Assembly (NCBI GenBank): GCA_002221725.1
Contig: NJFT01000359.1
Span: forward strand, 1-25,807
Origin: Scedosporium boydii
Taxonomy: Eukaryota > Ascomycota > Sordariomycetes > Microascales > Microascaceae
Length of the DNA stretch: 25,807 nt
Direction of reading: 5' to 3'
Below, in pieces: positions 1-10,524 of this stretch. Under the pieces are notes generated by a model. The model was not told where the DNA came from. It did not search any database and saw nothing but the letters and a program-made list of their open reading frames with translations. Position 1 is the first letter of the stretch. Each line of letters starts with the position of its first letter. The position numbers and the translations under genes are program-made.

Positions 1-1081
1 AAAAAAAAAAAAGCATCGCAGACCGACTTCACAACAACCTTCCCCGCACCGATAAGATGGACAAGATGCAGGATGCAGGGGAGGGTGCAAGGCGCAACGG
101 TGTAGCTCTGCTCTGTATGGAGTAAATTGCATCGCATTCTCGGTCAGAGATTGAGTGCATTGTGTGTTGTCGCGTCGTTAATAGCGTGGAGTATCGTGTC
201 GCATCCTCATCCATCAATTGAATCCAAGATCAAGCCTTTCTGACGACTCCTCTTCTTTTACTCCCTGATTCTATTAGTCCTGGATCTCCACTCGTCTCTT
301 CGAGTTCCTCGCCAACCTTCCCGTGTGGTCAGATCTGCTCTGGAGATGGACACAGATTCATGTGCAGTTCTGCATTAATAAACATCAAACCGGCTCAAGT
401 CTTCAGTTCCCATCTCCAATCACTCTACCATGGTTCTAGTTGGGACAGTCGTCGGCTCTCGTGCAGCGCATGGGAGCTCTGCATTCCCAGCCCTTCTTGA
501 CGCGACGCTGCTGGCTCGGATTAACCATTCTCCTCGACCCGCCCCTGTCCCTCCCGCATCGTGACTTTCTGGGCCGGAGCATCTTAGCCGAGATGTCATT
601 CTTCAGGGTAACACCGCCCTGCCTTTACATTCCATTGATCTTTAGTGGCCAATCGCCGGGCCATGCCTTGCTTAATCCAGCCATTAGGATTTTCCAGCCT
701 GCCGGTTAAAACCGTTCATCTTAATCTCGCTCCTGGGGATCCTGTCCAATTTGGTCTGTTGTCACTATAAATCAACCCATCTCCTTCATCCAAACACTAG
801 GCTCGCTGGAATGCAGCAATTAACTTGCATAATGTGTGAGCGGGCACCTTTGCTGAAAGTGCGGAGATGAAAGCTGAACGGACCACGAAAATACGTCAGC
901 TCGAGATGGATGTAAAAATGGGACAAGCCGCTCCTGAGAGCTCCGGACCTGGTTCGTCTGGTGCGTTGACAGGAAGCTTTTGCCAATCCTGCCCTCTCGT
1001 TGAGATTCTATCACCTGAGCTCAGGAGCTCTCGCGACATACACTCGTTCACCTCAAGAGAACAGGCTTGAAACTTTCTAAG
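1..1081. other. Upstream region of the carboxylesterase; no gene seen
   Basis: Open frames here are short (under about 90 codons) and show no recognisable protein. A run of 12 A sits at the window edge. A CCAAT box and a TATA-like element are found at 746-773. Several ATGs lie between 811 and 916, out of frame with the esterase start, so transcription probably starts later than the TATA-like element would predict, or a 5' intron is removed. I cannot tell which from the sequence. Confidence 0.5.
746..773 (+). promoter_or_regulatory. CCAAT box and TATA-like element upstream of the esterase
   Basis: CCAAT is at 746-750 and CTATAAATC at 764-773, about 310 bp before the esterase ATG. The arrangement fits a fungal core promoter. 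The five or so ATGs between it and the coding start argue against it setting the main transcript start, so the assignment is tentative. Confidence 0.35.
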
Positions 1082-3254
1082 ATGAGAAGCTGTTCCGCTG
1101 CAGCGGTCCTTGCCGCTGTCGGAGTTGTGTACGCTGCAAGCCATAACCAGCCTCGCGGCCAAGTTCCTGATCTGTACGGCGGGGGATTGACCCTTCTCAC
1201 CTACAATGATCTAACAAGTAAGAGGAGAACCAATGACCCAGATCCATCAACCTACGTGCAGAGAATTAATGTGGCTCGCGGACTTAGATGATCCCGTCAA
1301 GGACTCTGCCGCTATCCTCGCACATGATTGGAACATGTACACCGCATTTCAAAGGGCTTGCTCCGTATTGAACGAGGTCCCTTGGAACCCAGACACGGCC
1401 AAATTCGAACCCGGCATAAATAGCTCTCTCTCCTACCAGGTATATCTCGACAACTTTGATCCGGGCCAGCTCTTCTGGGTCGCCAAGCAGACACCCAAGA
1501 GCCAAGTCTGCCGCGCCATCTACCCAGATGGCAAGGTCATCGAGGTCAACTGCGAAAACGAGCTCCCCGGCCTCTGCACCCAGAGCGCTCCCGTGTCCAC
1601 GTCGGAGACGAACAACGACCCCACCGACTTCCACCTCTCCCACGTCGTTGGGAAGCAGACTTTTGTGGGCTTCCGCGACTTCTTCGCCTTCAAGTTCCGC
1701 GGGATCCGCTATGCCGCCAAGCCCGAGCGTTTCGAGCATTCTACCCTCTTTACTCCTACCAAGAAGGACGCCATCTTCGCGCTCACAGCGGGCGCCGAGT
1801 GTCTTCAGCCCATTGGCGAGGTGCAGAGCGGCATGGATGAGGATTGCCTTTTCCTCAATATCTGGACTTCGTCTCTTCCACCGACCGAAGGCGTGAAGAA
1901 GGAAAAGCTCAAGCCCGTCATGTTCTACATCTACGGCGGAGGTTTCACGAGCGGATCGGGCAAGAACCCCAATACGGACGGTACAGGCTTGGCTTCTCGA
2001 GGAGATGTCGTCGCCGTTTCCATAAACTACCGCGTCAGCAATCTCGGATACTTGACCTTTGATGATGGAGAGCACCTTGGAAACTATGGTCTGGGCGACG
2101 TCATCACCGCGCTCGAGTGGGTCAAGAAGAACATTGCATCTTTCGGCGGCGACCCGGACAGGGTCACCATTTACGGAGAATCCGCCGGCGCGGTCATGGT
2201 GCGAGGACTTCTGTCCTCACCCAAGGCTAAAGGCCTCTTTGCCAACGCAATCAGCCAGTCCGGTCCCGCCGGTCTCACCAACAATGAGCACGGCTACATT
2301 GCCTATTGGGACAGCGCCAACCACACCTACGAGCACATCACCAAGGGCGTTCTCGAGGAGACAGGTTGCGACGAGTCCTATGACCCCATAGAGTGCCTCC
2401 GTGACTACAACGCCACCGAACTCGTCAACCTCAAGAACGTCGCCGCCGGTCTCGTCCAGGACGGGATATACATCGACGTCGACCACCTCCCGCTCGACGG
2501 CAGCGGGCTCACGGGCGACGTTGTTTTCATGACAGGCACCAACCGTGATGAGCTAGGCGTCGAATTCGCCCCTTTCACGGCCGAAAACGCCAACATCACA
2601 ACCATCCTCAACACCTTCGAAAACCGCTTCGGCCGCCCCCTAGACTCGGTCCTCCCATCAGAACAGTTCCCGCTCTCCGAAACACCAGACCCGGACGAAG
2701 TCCTCCACTACGCCATCCGCGTCGGCACCGACGGCGTCTACACATGCATGGAACAAGCTTCCAACCACGCTGCAGCCAAACACGCCGCCTTCAAGAACCT
2801 TTACGCCTTCCAGTTCAACCGCACGTACAACCCCTCCGGCTACACACAACCGCACTGCGGACCGCCGGCCACCGACGCCTTTCCCAACGGCGACCCGAGC
2901 CTCGAATATTCCAAGTGCCACGCGGGCGAGCAGATGATCGTCTTCGGAACGGTGCTGCGCGGCGGGCTTCCCGATCGCGATGGGTTGGATGTGCCGTTTA
3001 TGCAGCTTGCTGTGGATTACTGGACGGCGTTTGCTAGGGGGAGGGACCCGAATCCTAGTGAGAAGTATCTTGAGGCGAGGGGGTATTGGGGGACGTTGGA
3101 GCAGGTGAGGAGTGTGGGAAAATGGAAGGCGGCGGGGAAGGATGAGGCAAATTTGATGCTTTTGGAGTGGGATGGGGGGATTACGGAGTTGGGGGAGAGG
3201 GAGCAGTGTGATGCTTTGGGGATTGGGCGGGATTTTTGGGATACGGCTGAGTAG
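1082..3254 (+). CDS. Secreted type-B carboxylesterase/lipase with N-terminal extension
   Basis: Alpha/beta-hydrolase of the carboxylesterase type-B (cholinesterase-like) family, expected to hydrolyse carboxylic esters outside the cell; the substrate is not predictable. Exons are 1082-1217 and 1288-3254. The 70-bp intron has donor GTAAG and acceptor TTAG, and is the only acceptor choice that keeps frame (junction reads YNDLT-NDPVKD). Product 700 aa. A signal peptide (MRSCSAAAVLAAVGVVYA) opens it. Catalytic residues by position: Ser344 in GESAGA, Glu467 in GTNRDE, His590 in KCHAGEQ. The oxyanion loop is YGGGF at 261-265, with Tyr where family members usually have His. Both family signatures (FGGDPDRVTIYGESAGA and EDCLFLN) are present. 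Residues of about 35-125 form an extra Cys-containing module ending LPGLCTQSAP. The last 260 bp are strongly G-rich while the preceding part is C-rich. Start chosen because it gives the signal peptide; it lies in AAGATGA context. Confidence 0.93.
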
Positions 3255-6200
3255 ACGAGGTAATTACGAGGGTTGAAGAGAGTTTGAAAAAGTTGGTGAG
3301 ATTCCGTCTAGATATGTTCCTTCACTTCTAAATTTGTATGAATATGATTGATATTACCTTTTGGGTCATACACCTGAGCCGAGTCTTGTTATTATGAAGC
3401 AGTTTCTGATACCTGGTTTTCATGAGAGTCTTCTAGAAGTCAACCTAAGCGCCATGGAATCCGAGCCGAGTTGATCATAACACCGGATCTGAAGAAGAGC
3501 CGTTGTAAATCTGTGAATTTAGATAGTTGTTCGGGAGCTTACTTGTCGACGCGAGTGATTTGAGGTCTCATCAGCTCTTTTTCGAAGCAAGTCTTCAATG
3601 TGGATTTACACGTCCACCTAGCCCGCAGCTGGCGCGTCATCTACTTCTTGATTCTTGACCGAAGGGATATCGACAAATCCTCGGATCATGCTCACTGCGT
3701 TCTGTCGACACGCCTAGCCAATGAAGTGAGGAGTAAAACTGACATCGGCATCATTCAAAAGCAAGATGACCCGAATAGAACAGAAGGCGCCAATGGAACG
3801 AAACGATTGAAGTCCTATGAAAGTATCCAACTCTCATTATGGGATGATGGGCTCTCAAGGTGCATCCAATGAGGGTAACACAGCATGACCCCCGACATTT
3901 CAATGCTTTTTGCATGTTCACCGTCAAAGGTAGAAAATGTGAAAAGAGTTCAAATTCGCATTAGTTTCCCAATCCGATCATCACTGTGACATTCGCGCAA
4001 GTCTACTCCCGAAGCCACGTTATCCACCGTCCTCACCATGTATTCATACACTACTCATTCATACTTTGTAAGATGACAAGGCTGCAACGCGTCCATAGAC
4101 TATCCCTTCCATTTTGGGCACGTCAATCCTCACCTTGCCCCCCTCTTCGCCGACACCGCAAGCGCGCATATTTTCTTCTCCGGAAACTCCATCATTTTAC
4201 CGGGAAGAAGTCGAGATTCAGACCGCCATGTTATGAGGGACTGGCGGTGTAAACACAATGATGAACAGGACTAAGGGAGAAATCGGCAAGATATGCAAGG
4301 CGTCAAGCCTGAAAACAAAAAGACCTCACTCACTCGCGAGTGCTAGGAGAGGAAAGGAAAGGAAGACAAAAATAAAAACAAAAAGAGAACTGTTCACACA
4401 ATCAAGAAGATGGGGTCTGTGCCAGGTGTCAAACGCTCTCGGACAACAGCCACGATCTCCTTCCGAGTGGGCTTCATTGAACCCGATGCTGGTTCCGGCA
4501 AATCTCCTCTGCGGCTGACACAAAGTTCAACAAAAAAGACACCAATGCGGGGTTTTCCCAATTCCCCAAGAGGGCAATTCAGCTCTCTGCCCTAGCGCCT
4601 CTTTTTCTTTTCTTTAGTGCAGTGTATATTGACGCCTGGCTGTTGTCAGAGTCTCATCGCCATTGCGGAGCTGTTGTCAAAATATTGCTTTCCGCAGCCC
4701 TTTTTCTCTGCAACTTCTTCATAGTGTGGTCGCTTCTTCCCCACCTTTATGCAATCTGGCATACGTCAAGGCCCTAGTCCACGGGGATGGCCGAAGCAGC
4801 GCGAATAAATGGTGCGTTCGGTGCGGCCAGACCCAAGGGTTTGAATGGCTGCGGGCACGACCACGACAGTGGGGAGGTTTTTTCGATTCGACGGGACCCA
4901 ATCAGTCGGACCGGTCATGTTAATGAAGGAGAATCTCTGGTGGGTTTGGGTTACTGGTTGGGATTGGAGATGGAGGATCAATATGATCCCTGCTCAGCTG
5001 GCTGGAAGGAGGGGAAATGCCTCCAAGGCCCCTTGTCGACTCGTGCTAGCGGTACCATGGCACAGGGCGGTCTCCACTAGTGCCTTCCCCACCGCTCCTC
5101 TGGCTGCATCTCCTCGGCATGGGTGGAAGCAAGAGCAGTTGCATGATGAGCACGGGGGGGAGGAGCTTGGGCGGGGTGTGGGCTAGTGGTCCGTTTGTTC
5201 ACCATGAGAAGAGCGATCGAGAGAGATTCCAGCGGACGAGGCTATTCCGCAGTATGATTAATCTACTGAGTACTAGGATGAAGCCGTCGGCTAGCTGGCT
5301 GTCGCTGATTTGTGCTGCGTCCTGTGCTTGTGCTTGTCCCATCTCACATTTTGAGCTCAGAAGTTTGGTAAATTCATGATGGGCCTGTCTTCCCAGTGTT
5401 ACCTTGATGCGACAGTGTGACCTCATCCGTTTCCAACATCGACTGATGGGAGCGCGGGGCAGAGCGAAAGTTCGAGAGCATTAATTGCATGATTAAGACA
5501 AGGCTGGAAGAGCGGGGCGAAAAAAATGAAACCGCGATTTTGCGCTGTCATCGGCGAAATGTAGCATTGGTCAGATGCTTTCTGCTCTTCTGCTCTTTTC
5601 CTATCCTCCGGGTCGCCTTCGTGGGTCAGTGGAGGAGGTCAGCCTCGAAGAAAATGCAAAACTCGCCAACTCGATCTGGTAATTTATCCGCGGGTGGGGA
5701 CCTGAATGATGTAGTTTAGCGGCCTCTTCGGTAGGCTATCGATGTCGTACTGCCTCAATGCTGTGGACTGCTGAGGATCCATATTTGAAAGGTTCAACCT
5801 GAGGTTCTCATCTCCGTTTGAAGCCTTTCGCGATGATTCAGCCAACAAACAAACACGGAAGGCGCAGAGTCGAAAATGAAACGGATGTCGAGACTATTCC
5901 ACACGCTACAAATGATATATCAATATAAACTACATGATAGTTTATGAATTGCCACCGCTACTGCATGTGAGGCTTCTTGCCTGCCTTTTCCAGGAAATCA
6001 AGAACGCAGTAGAATCCTTCGAATATGCCGGAGAAGGTCGGGGTTCTTGCCAAGCCCTGAAAGTTTAGATCATGTTCAAGCCAAGACAATATGCAGATGG
6101 AGATGGAAAAACTAATCGGACTTAATGCGGGTCCGTACGCTATGAAGTATGCGTATTTGCACGAAGGACAAAGTATTACATTACACCCAGGCCTTGATGA

Positions 6201-9028
6201 TCTCTCGCTTCGTTTGAGCTATCTTAATCGTGTTCTGTTAAGATGGGCAACACTGCCATCAGATGAAAGAAACTAACGTTCCACAAGAAGCGACGCGTCC
6301 TCTTTATCTTTCTTCTTGCGCCCGTTGCTAATGTTATTGTTTGAAGTCGCGGCTGCAGGTACTTGGTGGTTGCATGTTGTTTACTCGGCTGGAAGCTGTA
6401 AGTGGTTGAGGAAGAGGGTCGGTTCGTGAAGGACCCCAGCGGCGACCACGGCTGCGATCAGAAAATAAGCGTGCATTCTTTTTCAAAGATTTGAGTTTGC
6501 GGCGATGTCAAGATCCAGGGTCCCACTTGACCCGAGGTCGTGATTGACTCGCTTGTTTATCATGGCCAAGTGAAGATGGTGGGGAAAAGGGAACATTGAA
6601 ACCTTGCCTGCTTTGCGGCCCTCGGCCTTGGGGCTCATCAGGCTACGACTGGTTTACCCTCTCCAAACGGTTTTTTCGCCTCTCACGGTCAACCGGAGGA
6701 GTTGACCCGCGATTGAAAGATGGAGTTTCACTTTTCTCTGTCCACTTTTTAGTGACATACTGGTTTAGTTGTGTCCCTGTTCGCCACGTTCTTTCTTCGC
6801 CAAGGCCCTAGTAGGGATGGCAGCACTTGATCGATGCCCTGTCCCGGACCCTCCTTCTGGCTTTCTTTTTCGGTTTTTCCTCTGCGCCTTTCGTCATGAT
6901 GGTCCACTCTTCCCGAGCCGGCACCGAATTCCGCGTCGGCTTAAACTCTGCGTGCATAACAGCGAAAAAGGAATAAGAAAAAAACATGAAAAAAGGCCGA
7001 TCCACTTGAGAGGGAAAACAAAGCCGGGGAATGTCCACCTGAGGATGACATGACCCTTTGTGGTGAGTGGAACGGATTTAGAGTCGGCGCTTCTCGACCA
7101 CTATCGGCAGGATTCATCTTGCCCCTGCTACCATGAATTGTGGAGGTGCGCCTGTGTCAGTTGTGTGGGTTGGGAAGAAACCCGGCGGCTCTGGAAAGAG
7201 AACCCGCCGACCACTTGGAGGAGGACACGGAATGGTGTGCAAAACATGGAGGAGTGGCAGTGGGCGCATAAAAAGACGGGGTGACGAAGTTTGGTGTTTT
7301 GGCGAGAACGTTCCTGGAAGAGCTGAGCTGGGCTCAGGTCCGGGGGCGATCGTTCAAACGGTTCCGGTACCAACAGGGCCGAGGAAGGTCGCCGAATAAT
7401 AGCAGCGGTTATCGTGAGCTACATACGTCTGAAGGTGGTGTGTGTGTCGCGATGGCTGTTGGGAAGAGGAGTATCAAATCAGATTGATCAATGCCAACAT
7501 GGATTTGTCTGCTTCGTAGGTTCATTGCCGAACAGCAGAACCTTACTTCGTACCTGATTTCCCCCTTCACTTCGAGAGCGCATCAATGCCAGTCGTTGGC
7601 GGTCGTTGCTGTAAACCACTTCACCGGGCAGCATCGCTAAAGCCGGGGATCAAGGCCGAATCAATTGGGTAGTGTAGCACAATGCAGCCCTTCGACTCCC
7701 TTCGGACTAGTGCGCAATAATAATGCAGCGAATGCTGCCCTGCGAAGGATGAAGCATTGCGTCACACCAATAGCGTCCTCTTGCGCTGCCACGACTCTGG
7801 ACACCCACCACCGCGACCACATCAAGTTCCAACCCACCAAGGCCAACCCACCACCAGACAGGGGATGGTCAACTTCATGACCATTGAACCCATCGATACA
7901 TCAAGAGTAACGAGTAAGCTGCTAGTTTGCCCCACAGGAGCTCCATTGATAGATTTGACGGACTCGATTTGGATGTTGTTATTGCCAGACCTGGCATCAA
8001 TCACATCTACCGAGATACCTAAATTTCACCTCCGGACTGAAATGGAAGAAATAAAGGAATAAATAGAAAAGTTCGGCCCCTGAGTAGAATGGGAATTACG
8101 AATTATGGACAGAATATCTGAGGAAGACGTAAGCTGCCGTCTCAACTTCTCGTCGCCAGTTTCAAAACAGTTCCTCCCGAGGCCGGATGGCGGGGCAAGC
8201 GACATATCATCGTCACGGAATTACTTGGTATATCGGTCGTCTTAAGCGTCTTTCCCCATCCTTTGTCCTTATCGTGGTCTGTTTTCTGTTTTCCCTCAGT
8301 GTGGGTTGGGAACCAACGTGCGACAGGGTTCAGGGGTCCATCTCGCCACGAGACGAATGACGATGTGTGTGAGGAGACCCAAGGAGAGCTGGGCTCGATG
8401 CAACATTGAACCTTGACGGTCTCCAAATTGCCCTTGTCCTGCTCTCCCCTCCCCCACCTCATTGCCCACCTTGCCCACCTTTGCCCCCATTTGGGATGCA
8501 ACGTTGGACGGCGTCATCTCAGCACTGATGTTCCCATCGTGCGTCGTGCCAATTCTTCCTCTTTTGTCACTGACCATCTGCCCACCTGCAAGTCGCAACT
8601 TTAAAACTCGGAGAGAACAGAACATGAAGAGATGAAGAGATTGAGTAAACTATTCTCGTACGTCGCTGGGAAGTCGAAGTCGAAGCATTTGACGAAATAG
8701 AGTAGCACCAAGACAGAGAGACCTTGGAGATTTTGTAAGGGCTCGACCACGCCACGCCAGGACAGGACAGGACAGACCAAACATCATAGCTTCTGCTCTT
8801 TCTTGTTTTGCTGGTACATAAACTATGAAGTATCAATCCCTTCATTATACTTGGAGACTTGGACGAAGTAGTCTTGTATCAATCAATCCAAGCCTGGTAA
8901 TTACGACATCATCAGCACCATCACAACAGGAAAGAGCTACTCAACAAAGAGAGAGAAAGTACAAGTATTATTTACTCGGTTATCCCACACAGACGCATAC
9001 TTGTACTTTGCCCTTTCCGACTTTGTAG
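3255..9028. other. Long intergenic region, no credible gene
   Basis: About 5.8 kb in which all open frames are short (longest about 119 codons, minus strand near 8142-8501) and none reads like a real protein. I see no splice-linked exons, no tRNA or rRNA, no transposon ends and no AT-rich RIP-like tract. Small local repeats occur, such as three AGGAC copies at 8759-8773. The region may hold the promoter and distal control elements of the gene at 10525, or non-coding transcripts, but the sequence alone does not show either. Confidence 0.5.
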
Positions 9029-9037
9029 ATGATCTGA
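9029..9037 (+). promoter_or_regulatory. Minimal upstream ORF (Met-Ile-stop)
   Basis: ATG ATC TGA at the 5' edge of the ATG-depleted tract. If the transcript starts upstream of this point it is the first upstream ORF. It may instead lie just outside the leader. Confidence 0.25.
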
Positions 9038-9766
9038 AAGCGATCTGGTCACACCTGCCAATTTCACGATTCAACTCTTTGACCTCTTTTTGCTTGGCTC
9101 CTTCCGATTGTCCTCATTTGCCCTGTGCTGTGCTCAGCTCTCTTCTGATCTCCTTTCATCTCGGCAATCAGTTCAAGCGTCTCGAATCTTCGTCGCCTGA
9201 TAATCCTCTCATAATCCTCGTTCTTCAGCTCCAACAGTCTCTTCCTTTTCGTTGCAGCTGTCCTTCCCTCCAACAAGCGCCGGTACACGTAAGACTGGTG
9301 TACCCCAGCTCCAAATTCGATAGTCCGACACCAAGACTTGAGCCCATCAATCCAATCCAATTCACCCACCGTTGCTACTACCCCGGCCAGGCCGGACGGT
9401 GCACCAAAAGCTGAAAGCAGGAACGACCCCGAACTAAAAACCAAGCAATTTTCGCCAAACAAAAAGAAAACAACCCGCCCAAGCCTAAAAATCCAAAATA
9501 CCCCTCAGCTCAGGTCGAATTGATTCTGTACTCCTTGTACACTTCAATCGACGCTGAATATTAATTTGGCTCGTTCGCCTCAATTTGGACTACTTGTCTG
9601 TTCGAGACACCCGCAACAGCAACCCGCTTCAATTCAACCAATTCAATCAATCGACTCTCCGACGCTGGTCGCCCAGCTCAGAATCCAATCTATTCGTTCT
9701 CTTCCTCAAACATTCGTCGCAACGATTGCCCAATTCGACCAAAACGTCACTGTCTCGGTCCCTACC

Positions 9767-9801
9767 ATGATATGATCGCAGGGAGCCACTCCTCCGAATA
9801 A
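9767..9801 (+). promoter_or_regulatory. Pair of overlapping short upstream ORFs
   Basis: ATG ATA TGA at 9767-9775 encodes Met-Ile-stop in ACC-ATG context, with C at -1 and -2 and A at -3. A second ATG at 9772 overlaps it in another frame and encodes nine residues (MIAGSHSSE) before TAA at 9799-9801. They are the only start codons inside the otherwise ATG-free leader. They could reduce or time translation of the main frame about 720 nt downstream. They might be removed if a leader intron spans them. Confidence 0.4.
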
Positions 9802-10524
9802 CCTCGATTAAATCCCTTGCCCTGTCGCTCGCCTCCGTCTCGGCTTCGGTGGGCCAAACTCCGCAGCACCGTCAACACGCCAGCGTACTTCGCCCAAGAC
9901 CCATAAACCGCTAGCCGACTCAACACTCTGTTCTAGGCTCCAGACTCTAGCGGAGAAAAGCGGCTCCCTTCTCCCCCCGAAACCTGAACGCCTCGTGCTC
10001 CTGTCCTCCCACACCAACTGCCGCATATTGCCCATTTCGTTCTCGGGAGCTACCAATAACCTCGCGCGCCTTGCCTGTCCCCTCGGTGATTAGTACACAT
10101 TTTTGCATCTATTGAGCGATTGAGATTTTTCGTCTTCCGTCTTCTTTCGCACCCTTGGACGTTGAAACAAAAGGGCCCAAAGCCGACCCTAATTCTACGA
10201 CAACCGACACAAGACCTTCTCATTCGAGGCGTTCTAGGAGAGTCGCGGTTGAGACACTCGCAGCGCGGAAACATTCCCCAAGAAGAACTGCAGGAGACCA
10301 AAAAAGCAATTACTGGAACCTCCTGGACTGAGTGGGAAAAAAAACGACGTGCAGGAGTGGCTTGCCTTACCTACCCACTTGGACCAGAAAACCCACGGGC
10401 CAGGGTAGACCGCCCATCTCAATACATTTTCAGCTCCGAGACCCCTCTCACCCTTGAAATAAAGCCCGGCTGCTTCCCCCCCAAAAGAGGCAAAATTACT
10501 CTCTCGCATCACACAACCACAACC

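Larger units (their letters stand above)
9029..10524 (+). promoter_or_regulatory. ATG-depleted long 5' leader of the Ser-rich gene
   Basis: Reading the plus strand by eye, ATG is absent from 9032 to 9766 and from 9775 to 10524. The only ATGs in nearly 1.5 kb are at 9029 and the overlapping pair at 9767 and 9772. The reverse triplet CAT occurs about 16 times over the same stretch, so composition alone does not explain the gap. The tract is rich in CT and CAA. Selection against upstream start codons on one strand is the expected mark of a transcribed leader, so I infer a 5' UTR of up to 1.5 kb, possibly with leader introns (a GTAAG donor lies near 9290). The transcript start is not determined. 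Confidence 0.6.

Noticed and set aside
440..709. 89-codon plus-strand frame
   Set aside because: Composition is random-like, and it lies in the promoter region of the esterase.
1284..2075. 263-codon open frame on the minus strand
   Set aside because: It lies entirely antisense to the esterase, which has complete catalytic motifs. It is a by-product of C-rich codon use.
3600..3872. 90-codon plus-strand frame
   Set aside because: No protein-like pattern, the initiator is TTG or GTG-like at best, and no splice signals extend it.
9001..9462. Open frames of about 130 codons on both strands
   Set aside because: The plus-strand frame starts at TTG and lies in the ATG-free leader. The minus-strand one is its mirror without recognisable features.
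10120..10524. In-frame extension upstream of the Ser-rich protein
   Set aside because: It would start at TTG, there is no ATG in that frame before 10525, and its sequence does not look like protein.
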